Shown here in pieces: positions 1 through 11,812 of a DNA stretch of 64,000 nucleotides. A model generated the notes under the pieces. It was not told the origin of the DNA, searched no databases, and worked only from the letters and a program-made list of their open reading frames with translations. The stretch is from Pomacea canaliculata. Its lineage: Eukaryota; Mollusca; Gastropoda; Architaenioglossa; Ampullariidae. Position numbers and translations under genes: made by a program. Where the stretch lies: the NCBI RefSeq assembly GCF_003073045.1, contig NC_037595.1:10190345-10254344 (forward strand), written 5' to 3'. Position 1 is the stretch's first letter. Each line of letters begins with the position of its first letter.

Positions 1-299
1 ACCACGATTACATTTTTATCCTGCAGGGCTCACGACTTTCAACGACATTTTCGCAAATTTCTGTTAATGAAACTTTGCTGTTAAAACTTTTTTCCACTTG
101 TATTGACATTGGAGCCTCTCGAATCCCTACATGGATGTTTTTCAACACCTCGAGCTCAACACTGTCTAGGAGCCACAGATAGAGTGGGCATGTGATATTT
201 GCATATTACCTATGCATACAGGCAAAGAAGAGACATTATCACTGTCCGTTTTTATCTAACCTATAAGACCCATTACACTTTACATCTTATACCATCTAG

Positions 300-510
300 A
301 AGACCCACTAGGTTCATTTTAACTCCTGCCTGACCAACAGGCCCGGTTAGGTTCATTTTATCTCCTGTCCCACCTATAACCCTCACAAAGCTGATCCCAC
401 CTGTAGGTCACTCTTATCTACAGGCTCCACTAGCTTCACTTTATCTTATCCTACCTCCAGACACAGCTAGGAGTGCCTTAAGCTTCCCATTCCACCTACA
501 AACTCTAGGG
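300..510. repeat. Decayed tandem repeat rich in CCACCTA and GGTTCATTTTA
   Basis: Phrases such as GACCCACTAGGTTCATTTTA, GGTTCATTTTATCTCCTG, CCCACCTATAA and CCACTAGCTTCACTTTATC recur about every 50-60 bases. This looks like an old minisatellite that has lost its regular period. The edges are approximate. Confidence 0.5.
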
Positions 511-3320
511 CTGCCTACACCACTTACAAGCCCCATCATGCCCACCTTTTCTCTACCTCACTACGACCACCTCATGCATTCTATCCCAACTTCATTTGAC
601 AGTAGGACCACCTCGTGCTACCGACCCCAAGCTCACCAATTATCTTCTGTCCGGCAACACGACCTCCGGACAGCCAGCAAAGACAAGGGCTCAGGTCACC
701 TTTGTAGGGCAGTAGCAGGATAGCATTTCAACACCCGGAAACAAGCGACTCGACAGGCGGCGGCATGGGAGTCTTGACAGGAATATTTCGTTACCATGAC
801 AACCGCTAACAGAGTTGTCTACGCTGTCTATGCGGGTTTGGGATGGTTTTCCAAGAAATTCGTTTTGCGATCAGGATGTTGAAAGTTTAGCACCTGCCTG
901 GGTAAATAAAGTGTTGGTACAATGAAAGGAGCCTTGAGATCACGTGATGGCGGACATTACTTTCTTGTTGTTCCATCTCTAGAAGCTTACTAAAATATAC
1001 TTTCTCAAAACTGTTCTCGACAACCCACGATGGCATAAGACAAAGAACAAATTATTTTTTATAAATGATGTTCTCTGGATTTTATGAGATTTCATTTATT
1101 TCTTTGCTCCTTTTGTTTCTCATTTTTATACTTTCCTTTGATCGAGATCTGTTTTGTATTTTAAAGACTTTTAACCTATTCAGGTTGACAAGTATATTGC
1201 TAGGGTTACATAAGCTATGGTTGGGGTTTGGGCTGGGTTAAGCACTATCATGCGGTTCCAAGACTAATAATCTTCAGAAATCCGTGCATGAATGTCTGCA
1301 ACACAGATCAGTGTGGTCAACAGGTAGCTCTCGCTACAGTACTTTGAAGAAAAGAGAATGAAAGTAACGAAAATGTCGACTGTAATTTAATATGTCAAAT
1401 GATAGGGTGACAGTGTTCCTTCTTGTCTAGCCAATATTGATGTGTTTAAGGGACTTCGTTCAGTTTTTTCTCTTTGCAGAAGTAGACATTTGATATAAAT
1501 CTGATTTAAAGAGAGGGTAACACATTAGAAAAGCAATCTGCTGTACTTTGGGAATGAGTATCAATCGAGCTTTAAAAGTGTTCAAAGGCAAACTCGTTTG
1601 AAAACGCGATGTTTTACTTCCGCCATTGCGAATTATGCAAGGCAAAGAATCTAAGATATTTTAATTCGTTTTTCCTTCTCTTTTCGATGTCAAAGATAAA
1701 AAGATTAGCAATCATTTCCCAATACATACCAGTGTTTATGTGGTTTTTTTTCTCTCTCTCTCACTCTCTCTCTCTCTTTCGCAATCAAAGGCAAAAGCTT
1801 AACAATCCATTCGCCGGAATGACTGTAATCTCTTCCTCCCGTCACGATACAAAACACGATGTGGCAGGCAGTGCCAGCGACTTGTACGCGATATGCAAAT
1901 GATGTCCGTATTGTCAGACACCATTCCACGCCGCACGCACCGGCTGGACCGAGCCATAGCGCGCTCTGGTCCTGAGAGACTGGGCCGTCACATTAACACC
2001 TCGCCATGCACACGGTCCCCAGGCACCACTGAGCAGAAATCTAGTAATAATAATAATAATAAAGACAAGTAGTGGTATTAAAATTTCTGTTTGGAGAGCC
2101 ACCCTCTTCTTGAATATACATTTAAGATGTCAGCAAAATGAACTCCATTACTAGTCTTAAGACTATTTATAGCGCCTGCCTAAGACATTATATTTATTAT
2201 GCCCTTCGTTGTATTTGAACATTTGTCAATATATCTGTGGGGAAAACAACGGTTTGCGTTTTATTGATATTAACTCTAGCTTTGTAGGCAGCAATTGAAA
2301 TCCATGTCAGCTTTATTCATGTCGAAATGCTTTTCTCTTGTCAAAAGTTTCTTGTCATGTCAAAACACTTCGTTCTTACATACTGAAAAGTCAAAATTAG
2401 CATTATTTTCTGCCTAATTGATGCCCTTTGGATGCAGGGTATGGCTTCTAAGCCCAAAAAGATGTAACTGCCTGCCATCATCACGAAATCCCCAATCCCG
2501 AAATTGCCTTGTCTACGTGGAGCAATTTGAAAGTTTGAAGAAAGGTAAGAGCTTCGAATTTTCTGAAACAAGCTTCATGTTTTGTTCCAGGACAGAAAAA
2601 AAGTGGCAGCTCCTTGTTGATGACCTTTCGGAAAATCAAAGGCAGCAAATGGATCCTGGCGCCATTGCCTCCTGCAACTCGCTGGCGCGTTACAAGACCA
2701 CAGTTTAAAAAAACTGTGTCCAGGCGGCAAAGTTTAAAAACAAATTAGAACCAAAAGCCTCTTTGAAAACCCTGATTCCAACTAGCGATACAGCAGTGAA
2801 TGAGTTTTCCCATTTTGAAAATGCCAAAGAGTTTAGGAGGGAGGTGGGACTCAGGCCATTTTGCATGATATTATTTTTATTTTCAGCTGCTTATCATGAA
2901 ACTACAAGACTTCTGTTACAGTGTGAATGTACCTAAAGCTTTTATTTGTATTTTATTCTGTCTATGCATGTCTAGCATCCCGATTCTGAAAATCTTAACA
3001 CTTTAAATGTCATTTAAGAAATCGTACAAACGCTTTGGCACTGAAATACTCACGTACTTACACGGGAATCGACCTCTGGACTGCAGCTTTCAAATGTCTA
3101 CAAAAATATGGAGGCACCGAAGACACGTGGTGTCTGTGGTCATACTGGTGTTTGGAGAGTTTAAAAACTGATACCCACTTTACGAACTTATCTTCCCTTT
3201 TCTTTTTCTCTGTTTCTTCATTCTGCATGGTTCCTGACAGTCAAAAATCTTGCCTTCCACTCAAACATTTCGTGAACAAATTTTCCGCAGCGCAGGCCTG
3301 GTGCCATTGTAGACTTTTGC

Positions 3321-3457
3321 GATTGCCATGGGATCAATGCTAATTTACGCCCACCATCAGCAATTGCGCTGAGGATCAGCTGTAATTTACGGCCACCCGT
3401 CGTCATTGCGGTGGGATCAATGACAATTTACACCCCCGTTAGACCATTGGCATGGGG
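3321..3457. repeat. 42-bp tandem repeat, about 3.3 copies
   Basis: Three consecutive units start at about 3321, 3363 and 3405, and a fourth begins at 3446. Each has the frame ATTGC-(C/G)NTG-GGATCA-NTG-AATTTAC-CCACC. The units differ by scattered substitutions, so this is an ageing minisatellite, not a recent expansion. Any open frame across it reflects the 42-base (multiple of three) period. Confidence 0.75.
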
Positions 3458-5091
3458 TGGGGCAGAGAGAGTGGTGGTGGGTGACTGGGGGTGCAAACAT
3501 ACTCGTCCTCACTCTTCGGAGTTGTCTTTCAGCAAAGTACGGTGGTACTTAAAAAATAATGGTAAGACACAGTCGTAAATGTCCAGCAAAAATATCGCAG
3601 CTAAAAACCGGAACAAGGGTCTGGAACTTCAGTTCCTACGAGGTATTAAAGTTTCTGCCGAGGTGAACTTTATCCCAGCCACCCAGTGTCTGCTGGAGCG
3701 TGCGAGAACAAACAGCCGCGCGGAACATGGGGTCGTTTTACTGCCGCCGTTCCATCCGATTGGCAAGGAGTTGTTTGGTGCTGGTTTGGTCTGGAATCAT
3801 GGCCGAATAGAGAATGACTGTTCAGGTTACACCTATTCAAATACATGAAGACAGTGATACGCCGGTCCAAGCCCTCGTAGCTGTGACTGCTTTGTAGAAT
3901 GGAATGAGAGTAAACCATCGTAGCTCTGCTCATAAACGGTCAGGAGATGATTTGAGTCCAAAACAGTCATCGAGTATTGTCGAGAAAATGTTCACAAGCG
4001 GCTCAGGGTTCACATAAATAAAAATCACAACAAATTTAATGTCTTCCTCCAGACGGAAGAAGAGAAGAAATTTAAAGTAATATGAGGTCGAGACGATAAG
4101 AAAGTGGACCTTTCTATTTCAGTAAGATGAAGGCCACAAGAAACCGTGTTCCACTAGAACCTGTGTAGAACCATTGGGCATCGGGTTCCAACGTCTTTTG
4201 CTCAATGACCTTTGACACTTGCGCTGTCCTAGGTAGTCGACTTCCGGGTCTTCGTCGAAGCGTAGTCAAAGACATGTACAAGGTCTTTGGTGCAGTACTT
4301 TCGCGAGCGGGACACGTGGGCCTGACACGGTATCACAGTGACTGACATGTCTGTCAGCGTCACACACACGTGTCTGACAGTGTCAAATGTCGCTGACTCG
4401 CGACGTCAGGTCTGGCAGGAGGGGCAGCGCGTCATCAGCCTGTGGTCTAAAAATAGACCCCGCGCAAGGCAACACTGGGGCACCATAAGAAACAATCGAT
4501 TGGCTCGCGCACAGATCAGGGCACTGCTTCCACGCTGCCACGTTGTCAGGGACAGGAGAAGGGGTAAGTAGGTGGTTAGGTTAGCGTATGATAGATGTCT
4601 TTGTGAATTAAGCAGTATTAGATGTCATCCTGATGATGTTGGCAAAACATCCTCGCGAAATACTGAACTGAAGGCATCCAAGTCCGTTGTTGTAGTCGTC
4701 CTTGAGCATCACTCAATCCTTTATTTCCTATCAAGATCTAGTACACAGGGAACTCGGATTTAAACAGACACCTTATTGGAAACCTTTCCGTTCAGTTCTG
4801 AAAAAGTGAAAAGTAAAAGCTAAGTTCTTGGAGTATGTGATAAGATGTGTCTGCCTCATGGAGTATTGGGAACAACTGTTCCTTATTTTATAATGCATAT
4901 ATATTTATATGAACGAATATGTTCTCATACGAGTTATTATGTATGTGTCTAGATGCTATAATCTTGTAACTTCATAACTATCATATCACAAAAAGCGCGT
5001 GTAACCAACAGATACAAAACATCACGGTCAAAAACGAACGAACGACAACCACAAATTTGTATTACTGGACTGCTGGCAGACGATTTTGTCC

Positions 5092-5205
5092 AGTTAACTG
5101 CTTAAACGAGGCATTAGACGACAAAGCTTCCGGTTTATTTACATTTCAGATTAACTCCTAAAACGAGGCATTAGGCGACAAAGCTTCCGGTTTATTCACA
5201 TTCTT
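5092..5205. repeat. 57-bp tandem duplication
   Basis: Two adjacent copies with a 57-base period share AAACGAGGCATTAG(A/G)CGACA and the following AAGCTTCCGGTTTATT. Only a few positions differ, so this duplication is younger than the other minisatellites in the left half of the window. Confidence 0.8.
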
Positions 5206-6920
5206 TGTTTGGACTCGCCGAGACTAACAGCGGATCACTTCGCAAGAGGCTAAGTTTGGCCTTGGTAGACAGACAGCAGTCCACCCATACACGTCCACGA
5301 TAAGGCTAGAAGTGGGACCTTCCTGCGTCCGGTAGAATACCCGATAGCAAATGTCACGGGGGTGACTGTGTTAATATTAACTGCAAGCTGCTGGCAAATG
5401 ATGCTAGCCGGAAATGACATCTCCCTCTCGCCACAGTCTCTCTGTCAAAGGGAGGATGACAGTGCTACGTGCACTTTTTAATAAATCACTGATATTACAG
5501 GTCAGAGTTCATCAACAGGTCGATATCAGAGCGACTGTATAAAGGAGCTTCCTAGTTCTCCAACGTTTGTGTGGGTATATCTGAATGGCCATGTTAGTTT
5601 TTTTTCAGCAGCTCCAGTGGTTTCAGACATAAATGGAAGATGTTAGTCGTGTCGCTTAAAAGTCGGTGGTCTTTGTACTTTAACTAATGCACGTGCCACT
5701 CGTCAATTTGTGAGCAGTGTTCATGAAACAATTCCCCAGTGAAGGACTGACCACAAATCAGGTATTTATTTCTCAGATTTATCGTAATATGTAAGTTTAA
5801 ATAAAATACGATATATTTTGTCCAGGGATATTTCCTACCCACACTGTGCATCTATACAGCGCAGAATCACCCTCAAGCACTCAGCGTTTGAATCAAAAGC
5901 TGTTAATGTGTGGTACATGAAGGAATTGAGAGATGAGCCCCAAAATGTCAACAATTATAACAAGCACCTCCAAGAACAGTCGTTAACCGCTTCCTGGAAC
6001 ATAAATTCAGATATCCACGTTCACAGCCGTGTACTCTAGTTTTTTCCAGCCAAAAAATTCTGTTCCGAAGAAATGTCTAAAATGTTTTTTTTTTCCCCCG
6101 AGCATGCAAAGTAGTCTTCGCATTTGCAGCCGAAACCAAAGCAATTTAGCCGCCTTTTCACACAATAAATAAATAAAAAATAATTTTAAAAATCTAGCGC
6201 ATTATTGCTGACTGAAGCCAACACTAATGCACTAAAGTATGAGTCTACACTAATAGTAAGTGTGCAATATTACATAGTTCTGTGGTTGAGTACTGTGCTG
6301 ATGAGAAACAAATTCAGAGTTTATCCTATTAAAACTAGTGAGTTTTTTTCAGGCTTACAGAGAAAAAAATGTTGGAGCTGCTGGTGGGCAGCTCACTAAT
6401 GGAAACGGCGGGACTCCCACAGTGCAAGAGGACAGATGCGGGTTAAAAAGAATTGGCTAAACATAATACAAAAATGTCCCCGAGGTCTCTTTGCTGTACA
6501 CTCTGGACAATACTGTGCAACGGAAGGCTGTCAATATGCAGTGATGTTGGCTTTTGTTTAATCTTAATTCCGTTTGTTGCATAAAGAAGCAGTATGAGAA
6601 GAGAGTACTTCCTGCAAACTATAATGTTGAAACAGAATATTAGCCACACGATAACAGTGCAAATGGAGGAATTGCAAACCATAAAACAACAAAAACAGAT
6701 CAGGATGATAAGCTTAATTTCTGTGCTCTGTTCTTTATACTTCCATGTTTTATTTTGTGTTTTTGTCATGGTGTTATCTGTTTGTTGCTATTGTGTTTCT
6801 TGTATGGTTGATTGTCGGTTTGTTTATAGTCTTTTGTGTGCAGCGTATTGAGCTCGTATCCACACGGGAAAATTCAGTTTATGAATCATTTATTATTACG
6901 ATGATATAAGAGGGCTAATA

Positions 6921-7214
6921 GAGAATAGATTGTTAATAATCAAGTGCGAATAGAGCACTAGCTGTACGATAATTTAGTGAAAACAGACTACTAATCGCAT
7001 TATGAAATATCGCAAACGATGAAAAATTAATAATAGAGTTCAAATAGAGAACAGGCTGCTTTAATCTGTTCTCTTTTTGGTATTACAGTTTCAGATAACA
7101 AGCTGCTGAAAGTACAGAGCAGCTAGACACAGTTTGCTGATAAAAGAACAGGCTGTTGATAATCCAGTGTGAATACAGAGAAAACAGGCTGATGATAACC
7201 CAGTATGCATATTT
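6921..7214. repeat. Decayed tandem repeat, about 35-bp unit
   Basis: Units resembling GAACAGGCTGTTGATAATCC followed by AGTGTGAATACAGA appear at about 6921, 7145 and 7181, with weaker versions between. The minus-strand frame across it reads a repeated HTGLS-x-AC motif, which comes from the repeat and not from a protein domain. Confidence 0.6.
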
Positions 7215-8029
7215 GCAGTATGATATAACCTTAGTCGCTGGCATGGCGTAAAAACAAACAAATAAACAAACATTCCTACAGAATGACACGCCCCTACCGA
7301 CCCTTTCAACCAGGAGAACCACTCTCGCTGTCGACCTCGCCCCTCCCGTGCACCGGTTGTGATGGGAAAGTAAGGAGGGGCTGATAAGGGGTTTGGAGAA
7401 GACAGAAAACTGTGGATTCGAGAGCACGTGAAATTATCATGGTGATGAGAAAATTATAAGGTTCTTTAAGGATGGGCGTATAAAGATGGCTTTTTTCTTT
7501 CAAGCCTTGCCTTCCCCTCCAAACATGAGACAAGTGAAGGAGCACTGCAATGCGCCCTGACATGCTGTAGATGCGCCCCAGTCATCATCACATTGGGGAA
7601 GATGTGGGACAGGAGGTGGGCAGAAAGACCATCGGAAGTGCACCCTCCAGCAGCGAGCATGTCGATGGCCTAAAAGTTTCCACTCTTTTTTTTTTTCAAA
7701 AGAAATGTTGAAAGATTGGAGGGCCATTTGCAGGCGGAATTAGATTTGTGGGCTCGTCGTTAGAAGGAAAACTCTTTTTGGTTTTCTACTGACGATCGCG
7801 ACTATCGATTAGAGAGCGAGACCAGCAGACGAGAGAAAGCTTTTTGTAAACTAAATTGTGAAACGCCTATATTCTTGTCTTGTAATAATTAATTTCGATT
7901 ACTTGCATATCGTGTTCTACAACTGTAATCCAACTATAAGTGTGAGGATCTTCTGAAGTGCATCTGAGTTTATGTGAGACAAGGAAGGAAGAGAAAAAAG
8001 GACATACACAATTAGACTAACCAACCAAA

Positions 8030-8280
8030 GGATTAATAGACATCAAAACAGATAGAATGACAGATTTACAGATAAATTGATTGATGGACAGATTGCCTAT
8101 GGACGGCCAAATAGGTGGATAGGTGGACTGATTGGCATATTAACATACATATAGACGGATTGAGAAATGAGCAAAGTAAGGAGATGACACATGGGCAAAC
8201 AGAGTTATAGACAAACAGATGGATAAACAGACTGACAGATAAATGGACAGATAGGCAGACGAATAGAAATATCTGAAACA
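8030..8280. repeat. Degenerate GATA/GACA-type repeat
   Basis: The stretch is dominated by variants of GACAGAT, GATAGA, GATGGACAGA and AATAGGTGGATAGG. It looks like a diverged tetranucleotide microsatellite. The minus-strand frame over it (Tyr-Leu-Ser-Ile-rich) is an artefact of the repeat. Confidence 0.65.
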
Positions 8281-10256
8281 GTTATTATAAAGATGGGAGC
8301 AAGAAGACAGAAATGCTAAATACTTCAAAATGAAAGCAAATCTTAAAGCCATCCTCAAAGTAGTCCCGTAGAGCAAAAGTCCAGTAGTTGTAGAAGTCCA
8401 GTAGTCCAGAGCCACACCCTCTACCCAATTATCACCACCACCACCTCAATGCATTCAATAACACTTAAATACACTTTGCATGCCTAACAAATAAAATATA
8501 GACATATTATCTAAAATAACACAATAGAAAGCGGAGGTAGATAGTGGCCGGTGTTCGTTTCTCGTATTTGACGCAGGCCACGAAATAAAAAGCTTTGGTA
8601 AGCAACGGGTTTTCGGTGCATCCCAGTGTGTCTCAAAGTGGAGATAAGCTGGAATTAACCGTCCATAACCTTGGTAACGGATCTGCCTGCGCATCTTTCT
8701 CACGACGGAAAAATGCGATGGAGAGAAAAAGAGTTTTTCCACGTGTGAACATGTCGAATTTTACCAAAAGTGTGAGAGAAGACTTCAAAAGAAGCCGGTC
8801 GTTAACACTTTGTTTAGCGGGTTGGTGGAAAAAAAAAGTTTGAAAGACTGTTTTGCTGAGTCAGACCCTACGTCTCTACCCTGCCATGACTCTAACAGTT
8901 TCCAACCTTTAGCTAAACCTCTGGTGTCAAGATGAGAGACAGGTTTGTCTGATACATCACGCGAGCTTCCCTCCCTCGCTCCCTCACCCACCCGCCTCCT
9001 CTCTTTATATCGACATGCATTTAGTCTCTGACTTACCCCGTCATCCATTAGCTCCCCATGGAAGCAGTGCGATTATCGATGTCTCCCCCCAACCATTACA
9101 ACCAGCCCACCTCCCCGTTCCCACGACGTAGTTGATTACGTCAGGTTAATACGTGTCCTGAATCGCACGGCATCCGTCACGTGATCATAATTTATTCACG
9201 AGCACCCACCCCACTATGACGACGCTGGCGGACGATTATCGCTTGCAACAGCAGCCGCCACTGCAAGAGGTGCATCTTGGGAGACTCTCATCCCTAGTGT
9301 TGCAGCCTCCATGAAATCGTTCCACCCGCATGCGTGAATACTTCAATTTTTACGTGTTTCATCTCTAACTTCTGTTTTTTTATTTTTTTTATCAGTTTTT
9401 TTTTTCTTTCTTCACCTTGTTAGAAGGTGGAAATAAAGTTAATCACTGAAAGCATTAATACATTGGTACTTCAGAACTTGACCATCAGTTCTTGAAATGT
9501 TTTCGAATGCCGAGCACTTTTTTCCCAATAAGAAATAATGTAAATACTGTATTTCTTGGTTCCGGTACCCACTGATAGATCATTATCTTATATTATTCAC
9601 AGAATTTTAAAAGCAGTGTTTATATAACAAGAGGAGGTTCTGTTTTTCATTTATTCATACCTGTAATAATTTCTCCGTCTCTTACATTATTTGATATCTT
9701 TGCTTTGTTTCCACTTGTACTTCTTTGCTACATCAGGTGCTTATAATGTCTGTTTATGTTTCAGTATTACCCTTATGGTTGACTTAATGTCCTACTGAAT
9801 GATTAATTCAGACACACCATACCGCTCTTATACTTGACAGTAACTTCATTTTTTTAATTCAACTGTTGTTTTCGCTGCTTTTCCTCATTTTTAGGACTAG
9901 AAAGTTCCTTGGGTGCCACGTTGACCATGTGGTATACCTATGTCTGTATATGTAGCAACAAAAAAAAAAAAAAAACAACAACCCCAAGATATCGTGAAGA
10001 CAGAACCAGTAGAGATCGTAACTGCTTGAAATCGACGCACAAAGTGACGTTTCGCAGTTTTGCATGTAACCCCAGAGGGTGACGTCTTCTATAGGTCTCA
10101 GCGCGTAGGTCGATTGTTGAGCGAAATGTCGAGCACTAAAACAGAATTTTCTCGAAATTTTTGGTCGAGGACCCAAATGATCTAGCACGGAGCAGTTGGA
10201 GTGCCACGGTACCACTGTACTCCCAAATGATGTCAATCTCTTATTTCCGGTTTTTC

Positions 10257-10310
10257 TTTCTTTCTTTCACTTTTTCTTTCTTTCACTTTTTCTTTCTTTC
10301 ATTTGTTTGT
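10257..10310. repeat. CT-rich 18-bp tandem repeat
   Basis: The unit TTTCACTTTTTCTTTCTT is repeated about three times. It is a simple compound microsatellite with no coding meaning. Confidence 0.75.
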
Positions 10311-11723
10311 ACCACTTCTCTGTACGCAAATCATAATACTCATACTTTAAAAGAAGAAAAAGACGAAAACAATAGTCCCTACTAGTCCTGCTCCGCCATC
10401 TGTCACAGCAAAACGAAATTAATATAAAAAAAAATAAAATAAAAAAATCCGATAACCTGTGCAAAAGTTCTCTTTCTGAGTTTAACAGCCGTGTAGACGT
10501 TCAAACAGACAAGCTTCCTTTCCCGAAGCTGTAATTGCAGTCCAGCTGTCGGCGATATTTATTTACCAGGTGTGTACCTCTGACCGCTGCAGGCCGTCAT
10601 CGCATGAGTAATTGCACGTCCTTCTCCCTACACAACCGTGCTCATATGTCTCTCAACTCTCAACGTTGCCGGCCCTTGCTATTACCAGGAACATGGCCAC
10701 AAATGTAGGCCTGTCACATCCTAAAGCAAGCGACAAGATGTAATGAGAGGGAAGAGGATAGCGGCGATCATCAGAATGACAAAAATAGGGGAAAAAATCA
10801 GCCAGGAACGTGCAGGCAACAATGGCGGAGGGAACCTGCGGTCACGGTATGGTTAAAGGTGAACCCTGGTCAAAGCATAACTAGCTCAAAGTTAATGGCA
10901 GGGGAATAGAAAAAGAACACAGTGATGAGTGGTCTCAGAATGTGTTGCTAGGAAATTAAGCTGCATTAGTATAAATAGTGTGGAGCAAAGTGCTCAGCAA
11001 TTATCATGACTGTTGTGACGATATTATATCTCAATATTAATATCACCATAATCGTTGATTATATATATTATTATTACTGTTGTTTTGGAAACTCAAGCTC
11101 CTCACAAGCGCGGTTCAGTGTCAAAAAATAAGAAGGAAAAGCGAAGCAGAACGAATCAATAAGCCAGACTGATGGTCTGCAGGGCTCCCGATACGTTTAT
11201 TAGCCAACACTTGATGTGTTGTTGTTGTTATTATTGATAATTTTGCTGCTGCTATTGTTCAGCTGGAATTCCTAAATAAGTGACTGTTGCGTTGGCAGCA
11301 GGCCTTCACTATGACTTTGCCAGTCCTAGACCACCTACCCTGTCTGAGCGAGAGAACCGTAAGAGTGGCGGGTGGGGAAAGGACCCGACTGAAAGCTCAG
11401 AGTGGAAAATTATGGGAAAACATATCAAGTTAAAAGCCACTGAAGCTGACGCGGGGAAAGGGAGAAGGAGGATACAAGGAAGCGCACACCGCCGTAAACT
11501 TCAGCCTTGTGGTGCCCAGTTCAAAGGTCTAAGGTCAAAAATGACGAACCGCAGTTAGCGATGGCGCCGGTCGAAGAAGATATCGAGCCGCGTGTGGTAA
11601 ATCACATTTATCGAAGTTTTTCATCTTTTCTCTCTCCCCCTTCCTCCATCCACCCACCGTCCCTACTACTATAAATAGCTTTTTGCAGAAGAATACATCA
11701 GAGCCGCGTCCTTCCAGTCCGAT

Positions 11724-11812
11724 GAGCAATTTGCGTCACCTTCGATGACGTTTTATGAACTCCGAGCAAGCAATTGACGTCAGCTTCGATAACGGTTTAC
11801 GAACAGCAAATA
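11724..11812. repeat. Two-copy tandem repeat, about 44-bp period
   Basis: Two diverged copies share AGCAATTTGCGTCACCTTCG versus AGCAATTGACGTCAGCTTCG, followed by ATAACGNTTTACGAAC-like sequence. The second copy contains TGACGTCA, a perfect CRE/ATF-type octamer. Whether it is used is unknown. Confidence 0.65.

Noticed and set aside
3321..3457. CRISPR-like repeats
   Set aside because: The 42-bp units are contiguous with no spacers, diverged, and in an animal genome. No CRISPR array or cas gene is present anywhere in the window.
8140..8415. Minus-strand frame with repeated Tyr-Leu-Ser-Ile
   Set aside because: It follows the degenerate GATA/GACA repeat and has no coding support.
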